Assembly (NCBI RefSeq): GCF_013409425.1
Contig: NZ_JACCAC010000001.1
Coordinates: forward strand, 1,860,001 to 1,924,000
From: Nocardioides perillae
GTDB taxonomy: Bacteria > Actinomycetota > Actinomycetes > Propionibacteriales > Nocardioidaceae
DNA: 64,000 nucleotides
Direction of reading: 5' to 3'
Below, one piece after another: positions 54,818-63,025 of this stretch. Both the position numbers and the translations under genes were made by a program. Each line of letters opens with the position of its first letter. Within the stretch, counting starts at the first letter, position 1. The notes under the pieces were generated by a model. The model did no database searches and had not been told where the DNA came from. It saw nothing but the letters and a program-made list of their open reading frames with translations.

Positions 54818-56038
54818 GTGATCGACCTCGACGCCCTGCGCCGCCAGCTGCCCGCGCTCGCCGACGGCCGGGCCCGCTTCGACGGCCCGGGCGGCTCGCT
54901 CGTGCCGCGGGCGGTGGCGCACGCCGTGGCCTCGACCCTGGCCTCCGGGATCTGCCAGCGTGGCCCCGGGGAGGTGGGCTCGCGCGCGGAGCGGGTGGTG
55001 GTCGAGGCCCGGTCCGCAGTCGCCGACCTGCTCGGCGGCGACCCCCGCGGTGTCGTCTTCGGCCGCTCGATGACGCAGCTGACCTTCGACCTGGCCCGCA
55101 CCCTGGCCCACGACCCCGCACGGCCGTGGCGCGCGGGCGACGAGGTCGTCGTGACGCGGCTCGACCACGATGCCCACGTGCGGCCGTGGGTCACCGCGGC
55201 CGAGCGCGCGGGCGCGACCGTGCGCTGGGCCGACCCCGACCCGGCCACCGGTGACCTCCCGGACGAGGTCGTGACCGCCCTCGTCGGCCCTCGCACGCGC
55301 CTCGTGGCGATCACCGGCGCCTCGAACCTCATCGGCACGCGGCCCGACGTCGCCGCGGTCGCGGCGGCCGCCCACGCCCACGGCGCGCTGGTCAGCGTCG
55401 ACGCGGTCGCGCTCGCCCCGCACGCCCCTGTCGACCGCGCAGCGCTCGGGGCCGACGTGGTGCTCTGCTCGCCCTACAAGTTCCTCGGCCCGCACCTCGG
55501 TGCCATGGTGGCCGACCCGGCGTGGCTCGAGACGCTGCACCCCGACAAGCTCGCGCCCTCCACCGACGCGGTGCCCGAGCGCTTCGAGCTCGGCACGCTG
55601 CCCTACGAGCTGCTCGCCGGCACGACCGCGGCCGTCGAGGTGCTGGCCGGGCTGGCGCCCGGCGGCGGCGACGGTGGCGCCGAGGCGCCGCGGCGCGCGC
55701 GGCTGCGCGCCTCGATGACCGCCGTCGAGGAGCACGAGCACGCTCTGCTCGCGCAGCTGCTCGCCGGCCTCGATGACCTCCCGCACGTGCGGGTGCAGCC
55801 GGCCCCGCCGCGGCGTACCCCGACGGTGCTGCTCCACGTCGACGGCCTCGCCCCCGCCGAGGTCACCGAGCGGCTGGCCGCGGCGGGCGTCGACGCCCCG
55901 GCCGGCACGTTCTACGCCCACGAGCTCGGGCAGCTGCTCGGCCTCCACCCCGCCGGCGGCGTGCGGGTCGGGCTCGAGTGCTACACCACCCCCGACGAGG
56001 TCGACCGCCTCGTCGCCGCGCTCGCCACGCTGGCGTGA
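54818..56038 (+). CDS. Aminotransferase class V (cysteine desulfurase-like) PLP protein
   Basis: A 406-residue fold-type I PLP enzyme. The cofactor lysine is Lys221 in LCSPYKFLGPHLG, preceded by VSVDAVALAPHAPVD with the PLP-binding Asp. N-terminal FDGPGGSLVPRAVAHAV is typical of the class V group annotated as cysteine desulfurase-like proteins. The reactive Cys loop of true IscS/SufS desulfurases is not evident, so the activity may be a lyase or aminotransferase on another amino acid. The GTG overlaps a CAGGCTAGGC promoter-like stretch. It overlaps azlC by four bases. Confidence 0.82.
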   Translation: MIDLDALRRQLPALADGRARFDGPGGSLVPRAVAHAVASTLASGICQRGPGEVGSRAERVVVEARSAVADLLGGDPRGVVFGRSMTQLTFDLARTLAHDPARPWRAGDEVVVTRLDHDAHVRPWVTAAERAGATVRWADPDPATGDLPDEVVTALVGPRTRLVAITGASNLIGTRPDVAAVAAAAHAHGALVSVDAVALAPHAPVDRAALGADVVLCSPYKFLGPHLGAMVADPAWLETLHPDKLAPSTDAVPERFELGTLPYELLAGTTAAVEVLAGLAPGGGDGGAEAPRRARLRASMTAVEEHEHALLAQLLAGLDDLPHVRVQPAPPRRTPTVLLHVDGLAPAEVTERLAAAGVDAPAGTFYAHELGQLLGLHPAGGVRVGLECYTTPDEVDRLVAALATLA

Positions 56039-56724
56039 GCGGGCTGTCCCGGCCGTCGCCCCCGCCCGGGTCGCCCCGCGACTCCTTCCGGCGCGGCGTG
56101 CGCGCGGGCGTGCCCCTGTCGCTCGTCTCCTTCCTCCTCGCGCTGTCCTTCGGCGTGCTCGCCGTGCAGTCGGGCTTCACCGTGGCGCAGGCGGTCGCGA
56201 TGTCGGCCCTGGTGCACGCGGGCTCCGCCCAGTTCGCTGCCACCTCGATCGTGACCGCCGGTGGCGGCCTGCTGCCGGGGGTGCTCGCCGGCACGCTCAT
56301 GAATGCCCGCTTCCTCGCGATGGGCATCGCGCTGGCACCGTCGTTGACGCGCGGGCCGGCGGTGCGCGCGCTGCAGGGCCAGACGGTCGTCGACCCGTCG
56401 TGGGTGCTGGCCAACCGCGGCGACGGCACCTTCGACCGGCACCTGCTGATGGGCGCCACCGTCCCGCAGTACGCCGGGTGGCTCAGCGGCACGCTCGCCG
56501 GGGCGGTGGCGGGCGACCTGGTCGGCGACACCGCCCGCTTCGGGCTCGACGCGGTCTTCCCCACCTTCTTCCTCGCCCTGCTCGCCGCCGAGCTGCGCGA
56601 CCCGCGCTCGCGGGGTGTCGCCGTCGCCGGGGCGGTGGTCGCGCTCGCACTGGTGCCCGTCGCGCCGCCCGGGGTCCCGGTGCTGGTGGCCGCGGTCGTC
56701 GCGCTCGTGGGGCTGGCCCGGTGA
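56035..56724 (+). CDS. azlC: AzlC-family branched-chain amino acid exporter, large subunit
   Basis: A 229-residue membrane protein with about six helices. The N-terminal signature RRGVRAGVPLSLVSFLLALSFG and SALVHAGSAQFAATSI are AzlC hallmarks. With AzlD it exports branched-chain amino acids or analogues. The GTG start overlaps the PLP gene, and its stop overlaps azlD by four bases, so three genes are translationally coupled. Confidence 0.9.
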   Translation: MSGLSRPSPPPGSPRDSFRRGVRAGVPLSLVSFLLALSFGVLAVQSGFTVAQAVAMSALVHAGSAQFAATSIVTAGGGLLPGVLAGTLMNARFLAMGIALAPSLTRGPAVRALQGQTVVDPSWVLANRGDGTFDRHLLMGATVPQYAGWLSGTLAGAVAGDLVGDTARFGLDAVFPTFFLALLAAELRDPRSRGVAVAGAVVALALVPVAPPGVPVLVAAVVALVGLAR

Positions 56725-57026
56725 CGGTCTGGCTGCTGATCGCGGCGCTCGCGGTGAGCACCGCCCTGGTCAAGGCGGCCGGGCCCGTGCTCCTCGGCGG
56801 CCGGTCGCTGCCGCCGCGGTGGGCGGGCGTGGTGCGGCTGCTGCCGCCGGTGCTGCTGGCGGCGCTCGTGGTGACCTCCACCCTGGCCGACGGCGCGCGG
56901 CTGCAGGTCGACGCCAGCACCGCCGGCGTGGCGGTCGCGGCGGTCGTCATCTGGCGCCGCGGGCCACTGCTGCTGGCCGTGCTCGTGGCGGTCGGCGTGA
57001 CCGCGGTGCTGCGCGCCGTCGGCTGA
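56721..57026 (+). CDS. azlD: AzlD-family transporter small subunit
   Basis: A 101-residue protein with about four helices, including WLLIAALAVSTALVKAAGPV and RLLPPVLLAALVVTSTL. The latter is the typical AzlD core. It partners AzlC. Its stop lies 14 bases before the stop of the convergent AI-2E transporter gene. Confidence 0.88.
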   Translation: MTVWLLIAALAVSTALVKAAGPVLLGGRSLPPRWAGVVRLLPPVLLAALVVTSTLADGARLQVDASTAGVAVAAVVIWRRGPLLLAVLVAVGVTAVLRAVG

Positions 57027-57039
57027 GGCGGGACGGGAG

Positions 57040-58104
57040 CTAGCGGGCGTCCTGGCGGCGGACGAACACCTCGCGGGTCAGCAGCAGCACCGCCGCGGCG
57101 GTCGGGATCGCGAGCAGCGCGCCCACCACGCCGAGCAGGCCGGCGCCGAGCAGCGCGGCGACCACGATGAGCGCGCCGGGCATGTCGACCGAGCGCGACA
57201 TCACGCGGGGGTAGACCAGGTAGTTCTCGACCTGCTGGTAGATCACGTAGAACACCACGCACGCGATGCCGATGCGCACGTCGGTGGCGAAGCCGATGGC
57301 GCTCACGAGCACGGCGCCGAGCGTCGCCCCGATCATCGGGATGATGTCGAGGAGCGCGACGGTGAAGGCGAGCGCCACGGCGTACTCGCCGAGGCCCACC
57401 GCGAAGAGGAACACCAGCGAGGTCACCCCGGCGACGGTCGCCACGACGAAGGCGCCGGAGACGTAGGCGCCGATGTTGGCCAGGATCCGGTCGCCCAGCA
57501 GCGAGACGCGCTGGCGCCGGCTGGCCGGGGCGAGGCGGTAGACCGACTCGGTGATCGAGGGCAGCGAGGCCAGGAAGTAGAGGGTCAGCACGATGATGAA
57601 GAAGGTGTTGACCAGCGCCGAGAGCACGGCGATGCCGAAGCCGAGGACGCCGCCGAAGGCCGCGGAGGCGAAGTCGCCGTTGGCGACGTAGTCGCGCAGC
57701 TTGTCGACCACCTCGTACTCGGCGTTGAGCTCCTGGACCCGCGGGTTGTCGAGCAGCGCGTCGAACCAGCCGGGGGCGTTCTGGGTCAGCCGCTGCACCT
57801 GGTCGCTGATGACCGGCACGAGCGTGACGAGGAAGAGCGCGAGGGCGCCGAGCACGGCCAGCGTCACCGCCAGCACGGCCCAGCCCCGCCCGAGGCCGCG
57901 GCGGGTGAGGAACGTGACCGCCGGGCTCAGGCCGACCGCGAGGAAGGCAGAGACGACGATGAGCAGCAGGCTCGAGGTGACGGTCTGCAGCTGGGTGGCG
58001 AGGAAGATCGCGAGCAGCGCGCCCGAGGCGCCCAGGAAGCCGACGTAGAAGGGGGAGTGCGCCGCCAGCGGCACGCCCGGCGCCCCCAGCGGGTGCTCGG
58101 GCAC
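57040..58104 (-). CDS. AI-2E family transporter
   Basis: A 354-residue membrane protein from the GTG at 58104, with about eight helices in the AI-2E/UPF0118 pattern: two N-terminal pairs, a soluble middle (VQRLTQNAPGWFDALLDNP) and the late signature TVALLDIIPMIGATLGAVLV. Family members are permeases or Na+/H+ antiporters rather than proven autoinducer exporters. The frame stays open upstream to 58248 with a Pro/Gly/Glu-rich stretch. A CTG there would overlap the previous gene's TGA (CTGA), so the true start may be earlier and non-canonical. Confidence 0.85.
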   Translation of the reverse strand: MPEHPLGAPGVPLAAHSPFYVGFLGASGALLAIFLATQLQTVTSSLLLIVVSAFLAVGLSPAVTFLTRRGLGRGWAVLAVTLAVLGALALFLVTLVPVISDQVQRLTQNAPGWFDALLDNPRVQELNAEYEVVDKLRDYVANGDFASAAFGGVLGFGIAVLSALVNTFFIIVLTLYFLASLPSITESVYRLAPASRRQRVSLLGDRILANIGAYVSGAFVVATVAGVTSLVFLFAVGLGEYAVALAFTVALLDIIPMIGATLGAVLVSAIGFATDVRIGIACVVFYVIYQQVENYLVYPRVMSRSVDMPGALIVVAALLGAGLLGVVGALLAIPTAAAVLLLTREVFVRRQDAR

Positions 58105-58244
58105 GAAGACGTGCGCCCCCCGCGGGACGGGCTCGGGCTCCGGTGCCGGCGCGCGCAGCGGCTCCGGGTCGGGCCCGGACTGCGGCCCCGGCCGGGGCTC
58201 GGACCCGCCGCCGGGCGGGTCCGACGGCGGGGGCGCGGCGCCGC

Positions 58245-59540
58245 TCAGGACGCGTCCTCGTCCTCGGCGAAGCCCGCCACCACGTCGCGCAGCGCACCGA
58301 GCTGCGCCGCGATCGCGTCGCGGCGACGGGTCATGCGCGTGACCTCGGCCGTGACCTGTGCCAGGGCGCGCTCGGCCTCGGCGTTGCCGGAGGCGGTGAT
58401 CGACTCGGCCTGGGTGCGGGCCGAGGCGACGACCTGCTCCGCCTCGCGGCGGGCGCGGGAGAGGATCTGCTCCGACTCGGTCTGCGCCTGCTGCCGCTGC
58501 GCGGTGGCCTGCTGGTTGGCCTCGGCGGCGCGGGCCTCGGCGGCGGCGGCGCGCTGCTCGGCCTCCTCGACGAGGCGGCGGGTCTCGGCCATCGCGCTCG
58601 CGTGGTGGTCGGTGGCCTCGCGCGCGAGGCGCTCCTTCTCCACCGCCAGCGTGCGCCGGGCCTCCTGCACCTCGCGGTCGGCACCGGCGCGCAGCTGCTC
58701 GGCCTCGCGGGTCGCGCCGGTGCGCAGCTCGTTGGCCTCCTGCTGGGCCGCGAGGCGCAGCTGGTCGGACTCGCGTCGCGCGGCGGCGCGCAGGTCCTCG
58801 GACTCGCTGCGGGCCAGCACGCGCTCGCGCTCGGCCTCGGCGAGCACCCGCGCACGCTGCTCCTCGAGGTCCTTCAGCTGCACCATGCGCATGTCCTCGG
58901 CCTCGCGCTCGGCGTCGGCGCGCGCGGCGCGGGCGTCGCGGGTGGCCTGCTCGCGGATCTCGAGGGCCTCGCGGTGGGCGGCCTCGCGGATCTCCGCGGC
59001 CTCCTCCTCGGCCAGGCGCAGCATCTCGCTCGCGCGGCCGCCGAGCCCGGCGTACGACGGCGACTCCGCCTCCGCCGCGCGGCGCTGCAGCTCCGCGACG
59101 TGGGCCTCGAGCTGCTGCGCGCGCTGCTGCAGGCCGGCCAGGGCGCCGCGCAGCTCCTCGCGCTCGCCCTGCAGGCGTCGCACCCCGTGGTCGACCGCCT
59201 CGCGGTCGTAGCCGCCGCGGCGCACGACGGGGAAGGTGACGGCCGCGGCCGGGGGCGGCGGCACGGCCGGGGCGGCGGCCGGGGCGGGGCTGCCTGCCGG
59301 GGTGCGGGCCGGGGGAGCGGCGGTCGCGCCCGAGGCCCGGGTCGGCGGGGTCGCCGGGCGGGGGGCGACGGCGGGGATCACCTGCGTGGCCTCGGCGTCG
59401 GGGCCCTCCACGTCGGCGCCCTCCCGGTCGGGCCCGTCCGCAGCGGTGGGGCGGGCCGGCGCGGCTCCGGCGGCGGTGCTGCCGCCCTTCGGGCGCTCGC
59501 CGTCGGGCTCGTCGAAGATGGACAGGCCTCGGTCGCTCAT
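58245..59540 (-). CDS. Long coiled-coil protein of the Scy/FilP-DivIVA type
   Basis: A 431-residue protein. The N-terminal 120 residues are Pro/Ala-rich and disordered. A short DivIVA-like motif follows (VRRGGYDREAVDHGVRRLQG, near 125-145), then about 260 residues of continuous heptad-like coiled coil rich in Glu, Arg and Ala. In Streptomyces, Scy and FilP lie in the same place beside the methylmalonyl-CoA epimerase gene (SCO5396-5398) and organise the polar growth machinery. A role as a cytoskeletal scaffold is inferred. The ATG at 59540 has a GGAAGAGGA sequence about ten bases upstream. Confidence 0.82.
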   Translation of the reverse strand: MSDRGLSIFDEPDGERPKGGSTAAGAAPARPTAADGPDREGADVEGPDAEATQVIPAVAPRPATPPTRASGATAAPPARTPAGSPAPAAAPAVPPPPAAAVTFPVVRRGGYDREAVDHGVRRLQGEREELRGALAGLQQRAQQLEAHVAELQRRAAEAESPSYAGLGGRASEMLRLAEEEAAEIREAAHREALEIREQATRDARAARADAEREAEDMRMVQLKDLEEQRARVLAEAERERVLARSESEDLRAAARRESDQLRLAAQQEANELRTGATREAEQLRAGADREVQEARRTLAVEKERLAREATDHHASAMAETRRLVEEAEQRAAAAEARAAEANQQATAQRQQAQTESEQILSRARREAEQVVASARTQAESITASGNAEAERALAQVTAEVTRMTRRRDAIAAQLGALRDVVAGFAEDEDAS

Positions 59541-59561
59541 CGCGTCGCGTTCCTCTTCCTG

Positions 59562-59611
59562 GGTGCAGGTCGGTGCAGGTCGGTGCAGGTCGGTGCAGGT
59601 CGGTGCAGGTC
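59562..59611 (-). repeat. Five 10-bp tandem repeats upstream of the coiled-coil gene
   Basis: GGTGCAGGTC (plus strand) occurs five times without mismatch, 22 bases before the coiled-coil protein's start and between it and ccr. The period equals about one turn of DNA. In frame it would encode TCTDLHRPAP repeats from an upstream GTG, but the start at 59540 has the better ribosome site. Confidence 0.85.
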
Positions 59612-59664
59612 GTGCGGGCCGGGGTGGCCGGCGAGGTCCCAGTCTGGCCGATGCCCCCACAGCA

Positions 59665-59699
59665 CGACACCCCGGCGCGCGGGGCGGGCCGGGGTGTCG
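59665..59699 (-). terminator. Terminator hairpin after ccr
   Basis: Perfect 12-bp arms (59665-59676 and 59688-59699) with an 11-base loop, 40 bases past the ccr stop on the minus strand. A GGGTGGTGC-type short repeat lies between the stop and the hairpin. Confidence 0.7.
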
Positions 59700-59739
59700 C
59701 GGGTGGTGCGGGTGGTGCGGGTGGCGCGGGTGGCGCGGC

Positions 59740-61077
59740 TCAGACGCCGCGGAAGCGGTTGATCGCCTCGAGGTGCTCCTCGCGCATCTCGGGGTTGCGC
59801 ACGCCGAGGCCCTCCTCGGGGGAGAGGCAGAGGACGCCGACCTTGCCCTGGTGCTTGTTGTGGTGCACGTCGAGCGCGGCCTGGCCGGTCTCCTCGAGGG
59901 TGTAGGTGCGCGACAGGGTGGGGTGGATCTTGCCCTTCGCGACCAGGCGGTTGGCCTCCCACGACTCGCGGTAGTTGGCGAAGTGCGAGGAGACGATCCG
60001 CTTGAGGTTCATCCACAGGTAGCGGTTGTCGTACTCGTGCATGTAGCCGCTGGTGGAGGCGCAGGTCGTGATGGTGCCGCCCTTGCGGGTGACGTAGACC
60101 GACGCGCCGAAGGTCTCGCGGCCGGGGTGCTCGAAGACGATGTCGATGTCCTCGCCGCCGGTCAGCTCGCGGATGCGGGCGCCGAAGCGCTTCCACTCCT
60201 TCGGGTCCTGGGTGCGCTCGTCCTTCCAGAACTGGTAGCCCTCCTCGGAGCGGTTGATCACCAGCTCCGCGCCCATCGAGCGGGCGATCTGGGCCTTCTC
60301 CTCGTTGGAGACGACGCAGACGGGCGTCGCGCCGCCGTTGAGGGCGTACTGCGTCGCGAAGCCGCCGAGGCCGCCGGACGCGCCCCAGATGAGGACGTTG
60401 TCGCCCTGCTTCATCGCGCCGCCGTTCTTGGAGACCAGCTGGCGGTAGGCGGTGCAGTTCACGAGGCCGGGGGAGGCGGCCTCCTCCCACGTGAGGTGCT
60501 CGGGCTTCGGCATCAGCTGGTTGGCCTTGACCATCGCGACGTCGGCGAGGCCGCCGAAGTTGGTCTCGAAGCCCCAGATCCGCTGCTGCGGGTCCATCAT
60601 CGCGTCGTCGTGGCCCTGCGGGTCCTCGAGCTCGACCGAGAGGCAGTGCGCGACGACGCGGTCGCCCGGCTTCCACTTCGTGACGCCGGGGCCGACGGCC
60701 AGCACGACGCCGGAGAGGTCCGAGCCGACGATGTGGTAGGGCAGGTCGTGGCGCTTGGTGAGGTCGGACTGGCGGCCGTAGCGCTCGAGGAAGCCGAAGG
60801 TCGAGACCGGCTCGAAGATCGAGGTCCACACGGTGTTGTAGTTGATGGCCGAGGCCATGACGGCCACGAACGCCTCGCCCGGGCCGAGCTCGGGCAGCGG
60901 CACCTCGTCGACGTGCAGGGACGCGCGGGGGTCCTTGTCGCGGGTGGCGACGCCCTCGAACATGTCGACCTCGTCCTTGTGCACCGTCACGGCGCGGTAG
61001 GACTCGGGCAGGGCGAGGGAGGCGAAGTCCTGGGCGGTGGAGTCCTCCGCCTGGATCGCGTCGAGGATGTGCTGCAC
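59740..61077 (-). CDS. ccr: Crotonyl-CoA carboxylase/reductase
   Basis: A 445-residue MDR enzyme that reductively carboxylates crotonyl-CoA with CO2 and NADPH to (2S)-ethylmalonyl-CoA. The N-terminal half includes FVAVMASAINYNTVWTSIFE and YHIVGSDLSGVVLAVGPGVT. Cofactor binding is at IWGASGGLGGFATQYALNGG. The CO2 pocket residues of the family are consistent with NCTAYRQL, FEHPGRETFGASV and the late SSHFANYRE. Length and wording match Streptomyces Ccr. The GTG has a GGAGA ribosome site. It is preceded by the epimerase gene on the same strand, with 106 bases between and an operator-like palindrome. Confidence 0.94.
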   Translation of the reverse strand: MQHILDAIQAEDSTAQDFASLALPESYRAVTVHKDEVDMFEGVATRDKDPRASLHVDEVPLPELGPGEAFVAVMASAINYNTVWTSIFEPVSTFGFLERYGRQSDLTKRHDLPYHIVGSDLSGVVLAVGPGVTKWKPGDRVVAHCLSVELEDPQGHDDAMMDPQQRIWGFETNFGGLADVAMVKANQLMPKPEHLTWEEAASPGLVNCTAYRQLVSKNGGAMKQGDNVLIWGASGGLGGFATQYALNGGATPVCVVSNEEKAQIARSMGAELVINRSEEGYQFWKDERTQDPKEWKRFGARIRELTGGEDIDIVFEHPGRETFGASVYVTRKGGTITTCASTSGYMHEYDNRYLWMNLKRIVSSHFANYRESWEANRLVAKGKIHPTLSRTYTLEETGQAALDVHHNKHQGKVGVLCLSPEEGLGVRNPEMREEHLEAINRFRGV

Positions 61078-61140
61078 GGTGCGTCTCCTGTCTGGTGGGT
61101 GGCGCGGTGCCCGCTGGCGGGGGCAGGGGCGAGGCGAAGG

Positions 61141-61152
61141 TACCGGGCGGTA
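61141..61152. promoter_or_regulatory. TACCG-GG-CGGTA palindrome before ccr
   Basis: Perfect 5-bp arms with a two-base centre, extended on the plus strand as GGTACCGGGCGGTAAC. It lies 64 bases before the ccr start and just after the epimerase gene. It resembles the site at 51961-51972, with eight of twelve identical positions including TAC and CGGTA. Confidence 0.45.
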
Positions 61153-61183
61153 ACTTCGGGTGGGTCGAGGTGTGGCGCGACTC

Positions 61184-61657
61184 TCAGTGCGCGGCGGTGC
61201 CGTGGCCGCCCGCCGCCGGCTCCACGAGCTCCACCAGCACGCCGCCGGCGTCCTTCGGGTGCACGAAGTTGATGCGGCTGTCGGAGGTGCCGCGCTTGGG
61301 GGCGTCGTAGAGCAGGCGCACGCCGCGCTCGCGCAGCACGGCCGACACCGCCTCGACGTCGGTGACGCGGTAGGCGAGCTGCTGCAGGCCCGGGCCCGAG
61401 CGGTCGAGGAACTTCGCGATCGTCGACTCCGGGGTCAGGGGAGCGAGGAGCTGGATGCACGAGCCGGAGTCGCCGACCGCGACCATCGCCTCGCGCACGC
61501 CCTGCTCCTCGTTGACCTCCTCGTGCACCACGTGCATCCCGAAGGTGTCGCGGTAGAAGGCGGTGGCCTCGTCGAGGTCCGCCACGGCGATGCCGACGTG
61601 GTCGATCGCGGTGAAGAGGTGGCCGGGGACGTCCAGGGGTGCGGTCATGGCCGACAT
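61184..61657 (-). CDS. Methylmalonyl/ethylmalonyl-CoA epimerase
   Basis: A 157-residue VOC-fold metalloenzyme. Metal ligands are expected at the His of [12 protein letters not shown], a Gln or His in CIQLLAPL, and Glu in VLVELVEP. Signature text includes [24 protein letters not shown] and [20 protein letters not shown]. It interconverts R and S forms of methylmalonyl-CoA or ethylmalonyl-CoA, linking Ccr to Ecm. It corresponds to Rv1322A. Two ATGs nine bases apart (61657, 61648) are possible starts with no clear ribosome site. Confidence 0.93.
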   Translation of the reverse strand: MSAMTAPLDVPGHLFTAIDHVGIAVADLDEATAFYRDTFGMHVVHEEVNEEQGVREAMVAVGDSGSCIQLLAPLTPESTIAKFLDRSGPGLQQLAYRVTDVEAVSAVLRERGVRLLYDAPKRGTSDSRINFVHPKDAGGVLVELVEPAAGGHGTAAH

Positions 61658-61814
61658 GGTGGCGCCGGGGCTCCGCCGCGCGCGAGGGGGTGTGACGAGC
61701 GCGACACGGCCGCGGGCGCTCCGGCTGGGCGGCAGGCCTGTCGGGGCGCGGCGTGCCGTGGGTATGGTCGCCGGACTGCCCGACCCCGTCCGCCCCGTCC
61801 TGTGGAGGCCCCTC

Positions 61815-63014
61815 ATGTCCGACCGTTCCCCGAGCGTCATCGTCGCCGGCGCGCGCACCCCGATCGGCCGCCTGCTCGGCGGGCTCAAGACCCTCACCGC
61901 CGCCGACCTCGGCGGCGTCGCGATCAAGGGCGCCCTCGAGAAGGCCGGCGTCTCGGGCGACCAGGTCGACTACGTGATCATGGGCCAGGTCATCCTGGCC
62001 GGAGCGGGGCAGAACCCCGCCCGCGGCGCCGCGGTCGCCGGCGGCATCCCGATGAGCGTCCCGTCCATCACCATCAACAAGGTCTGCCTCTCGGGCCTCA
62101 ACGCCATCGCCACGGCCGACCAGATGATCCGCGCCGGCGAGTGCGAGATCGTCGTCGCCGGCGGCATGGAGTCGATGACCAACGCCCCGCACCTGCTGCC
62201 GAAGTCGCGCGAGGGCTTCAAGTACGGCGACACCGCGCTGGTCGACTCGATGGCCTACGACGCGCTCTTCGACCAGGTCACCTCGCAGGCGATGGGCCTG
62301 CTCACCGAGGAGTGCAACGCGGCCTCGGCCAACCTGACCCGCGAGGAGCAGGACCACTTCGCCGCCCAGTCGCACCAGAAGGCCGCGACGGCGTGGAAGA
62401 ACGGCGTCTTCGACGAGGAGGTCGTGCCCGTCGAGATCCCGCAGCGCAAGGGCGACCCGGTCGTCGTCGCCACCGACGAGGGCGTGCGCGGCGACACCAC
62501 CGTCGAGTCGCTCGGCAAGCTGCGCCCCGCCTTCCGCAAGGACGGCACCATCACGGCCGGGTCGGCCTCGCAGATCTCCGACGGCGCCTGCGCCGTCGTC
62601 GTCATGAGCAAGGCCAAGGCCGAGGAGCTCGGGCTGGACTGGCTGTGCGAGATCGGCGCCCACGGCATGGTGGCCGGCCCCGACTCGACGCTGCAGCTGC
62701 AGCCGGCGGCCGCCACGGCGAAGGCGTGCGAGAAGGAGGGCATCAGCCCGACCGACCTCGACCTCGTCGAGTTCAACGAGGCCTTCGCCGCGGTCGGCAT
62801 CTCCTCGGCCCGCGAGCTCGACCTGCCCGACGAGAAGGTCAACGTCAACGGCGGCGCGATTGCGCTGGGCCACCCCGTCGGGATGTCCGGTGCCCGGGTC
62901 GTGCTGCACCTCGCGCTCGAGCTCAAGCGCCGCGGCGGCGGCGTCGGCGCGGCCGCGCTCTGCGGCGGCGGTGGCCAGGGCGACGCGCTGATCGTGCGCG
63001 TCCCGGGCGCCTGA
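61815..63014 (+). CDS. Acetyl-CoA C-acetyltransferase (thiolase)
   Basis: A 399-residue biosynthetic-type thiolase. The acyl-accepting Cys91 is in [10 protein letters not shown], the catalytic His in [14 protein letters not shown], and the second Cys in [11 protein letters not shown]. It condenses two acetyl-CoA into acetoacetyl-CoA, the entry step of the ethylmalonyl-CoA pathway, and can also act in ketone-body or PHB metabolism. A GGAGG ribosome site precedes the ATG. It is divergent from the epimerase and corresponds to fadA4 (Rv1323). Confidence 0.94.
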   Translation: MSDRSPSVIVAGARTPIGRLLGGLKTLTAADLGGVAIKGALEKAGVSGDQVDYVIMGQVILAGAGQNPARGAAVAGGIPMSVPSITINKVCLSGLNAIATADQMIRAGECEIVVAGGMESMTNAPHLLPKSREGFKYGDTALVDSMAYDALFDQVTSQAMGLLTEECNAASANLTREEQDHFAAQSHQKAATAWKNGVFDEEVVPVEIPQRKGDPVVVATDEGVRGDTTVESLGKLRPAFRKDGTITAGSASQISDGACAVVVMSKAKAEELGLDWLCEIGAHGMVAGPDSTLQLQPAAATAKACEKEGISPTDLDLVEFNEAFAAVGISSARELDLPDEKVNVNGGAIALGHPVGMSGARVVLHLALELKRRGGGVGAAALCGGGGQGDALIVRVPGA

Positions 63015-63025
63015 GCGCCTCCGAC

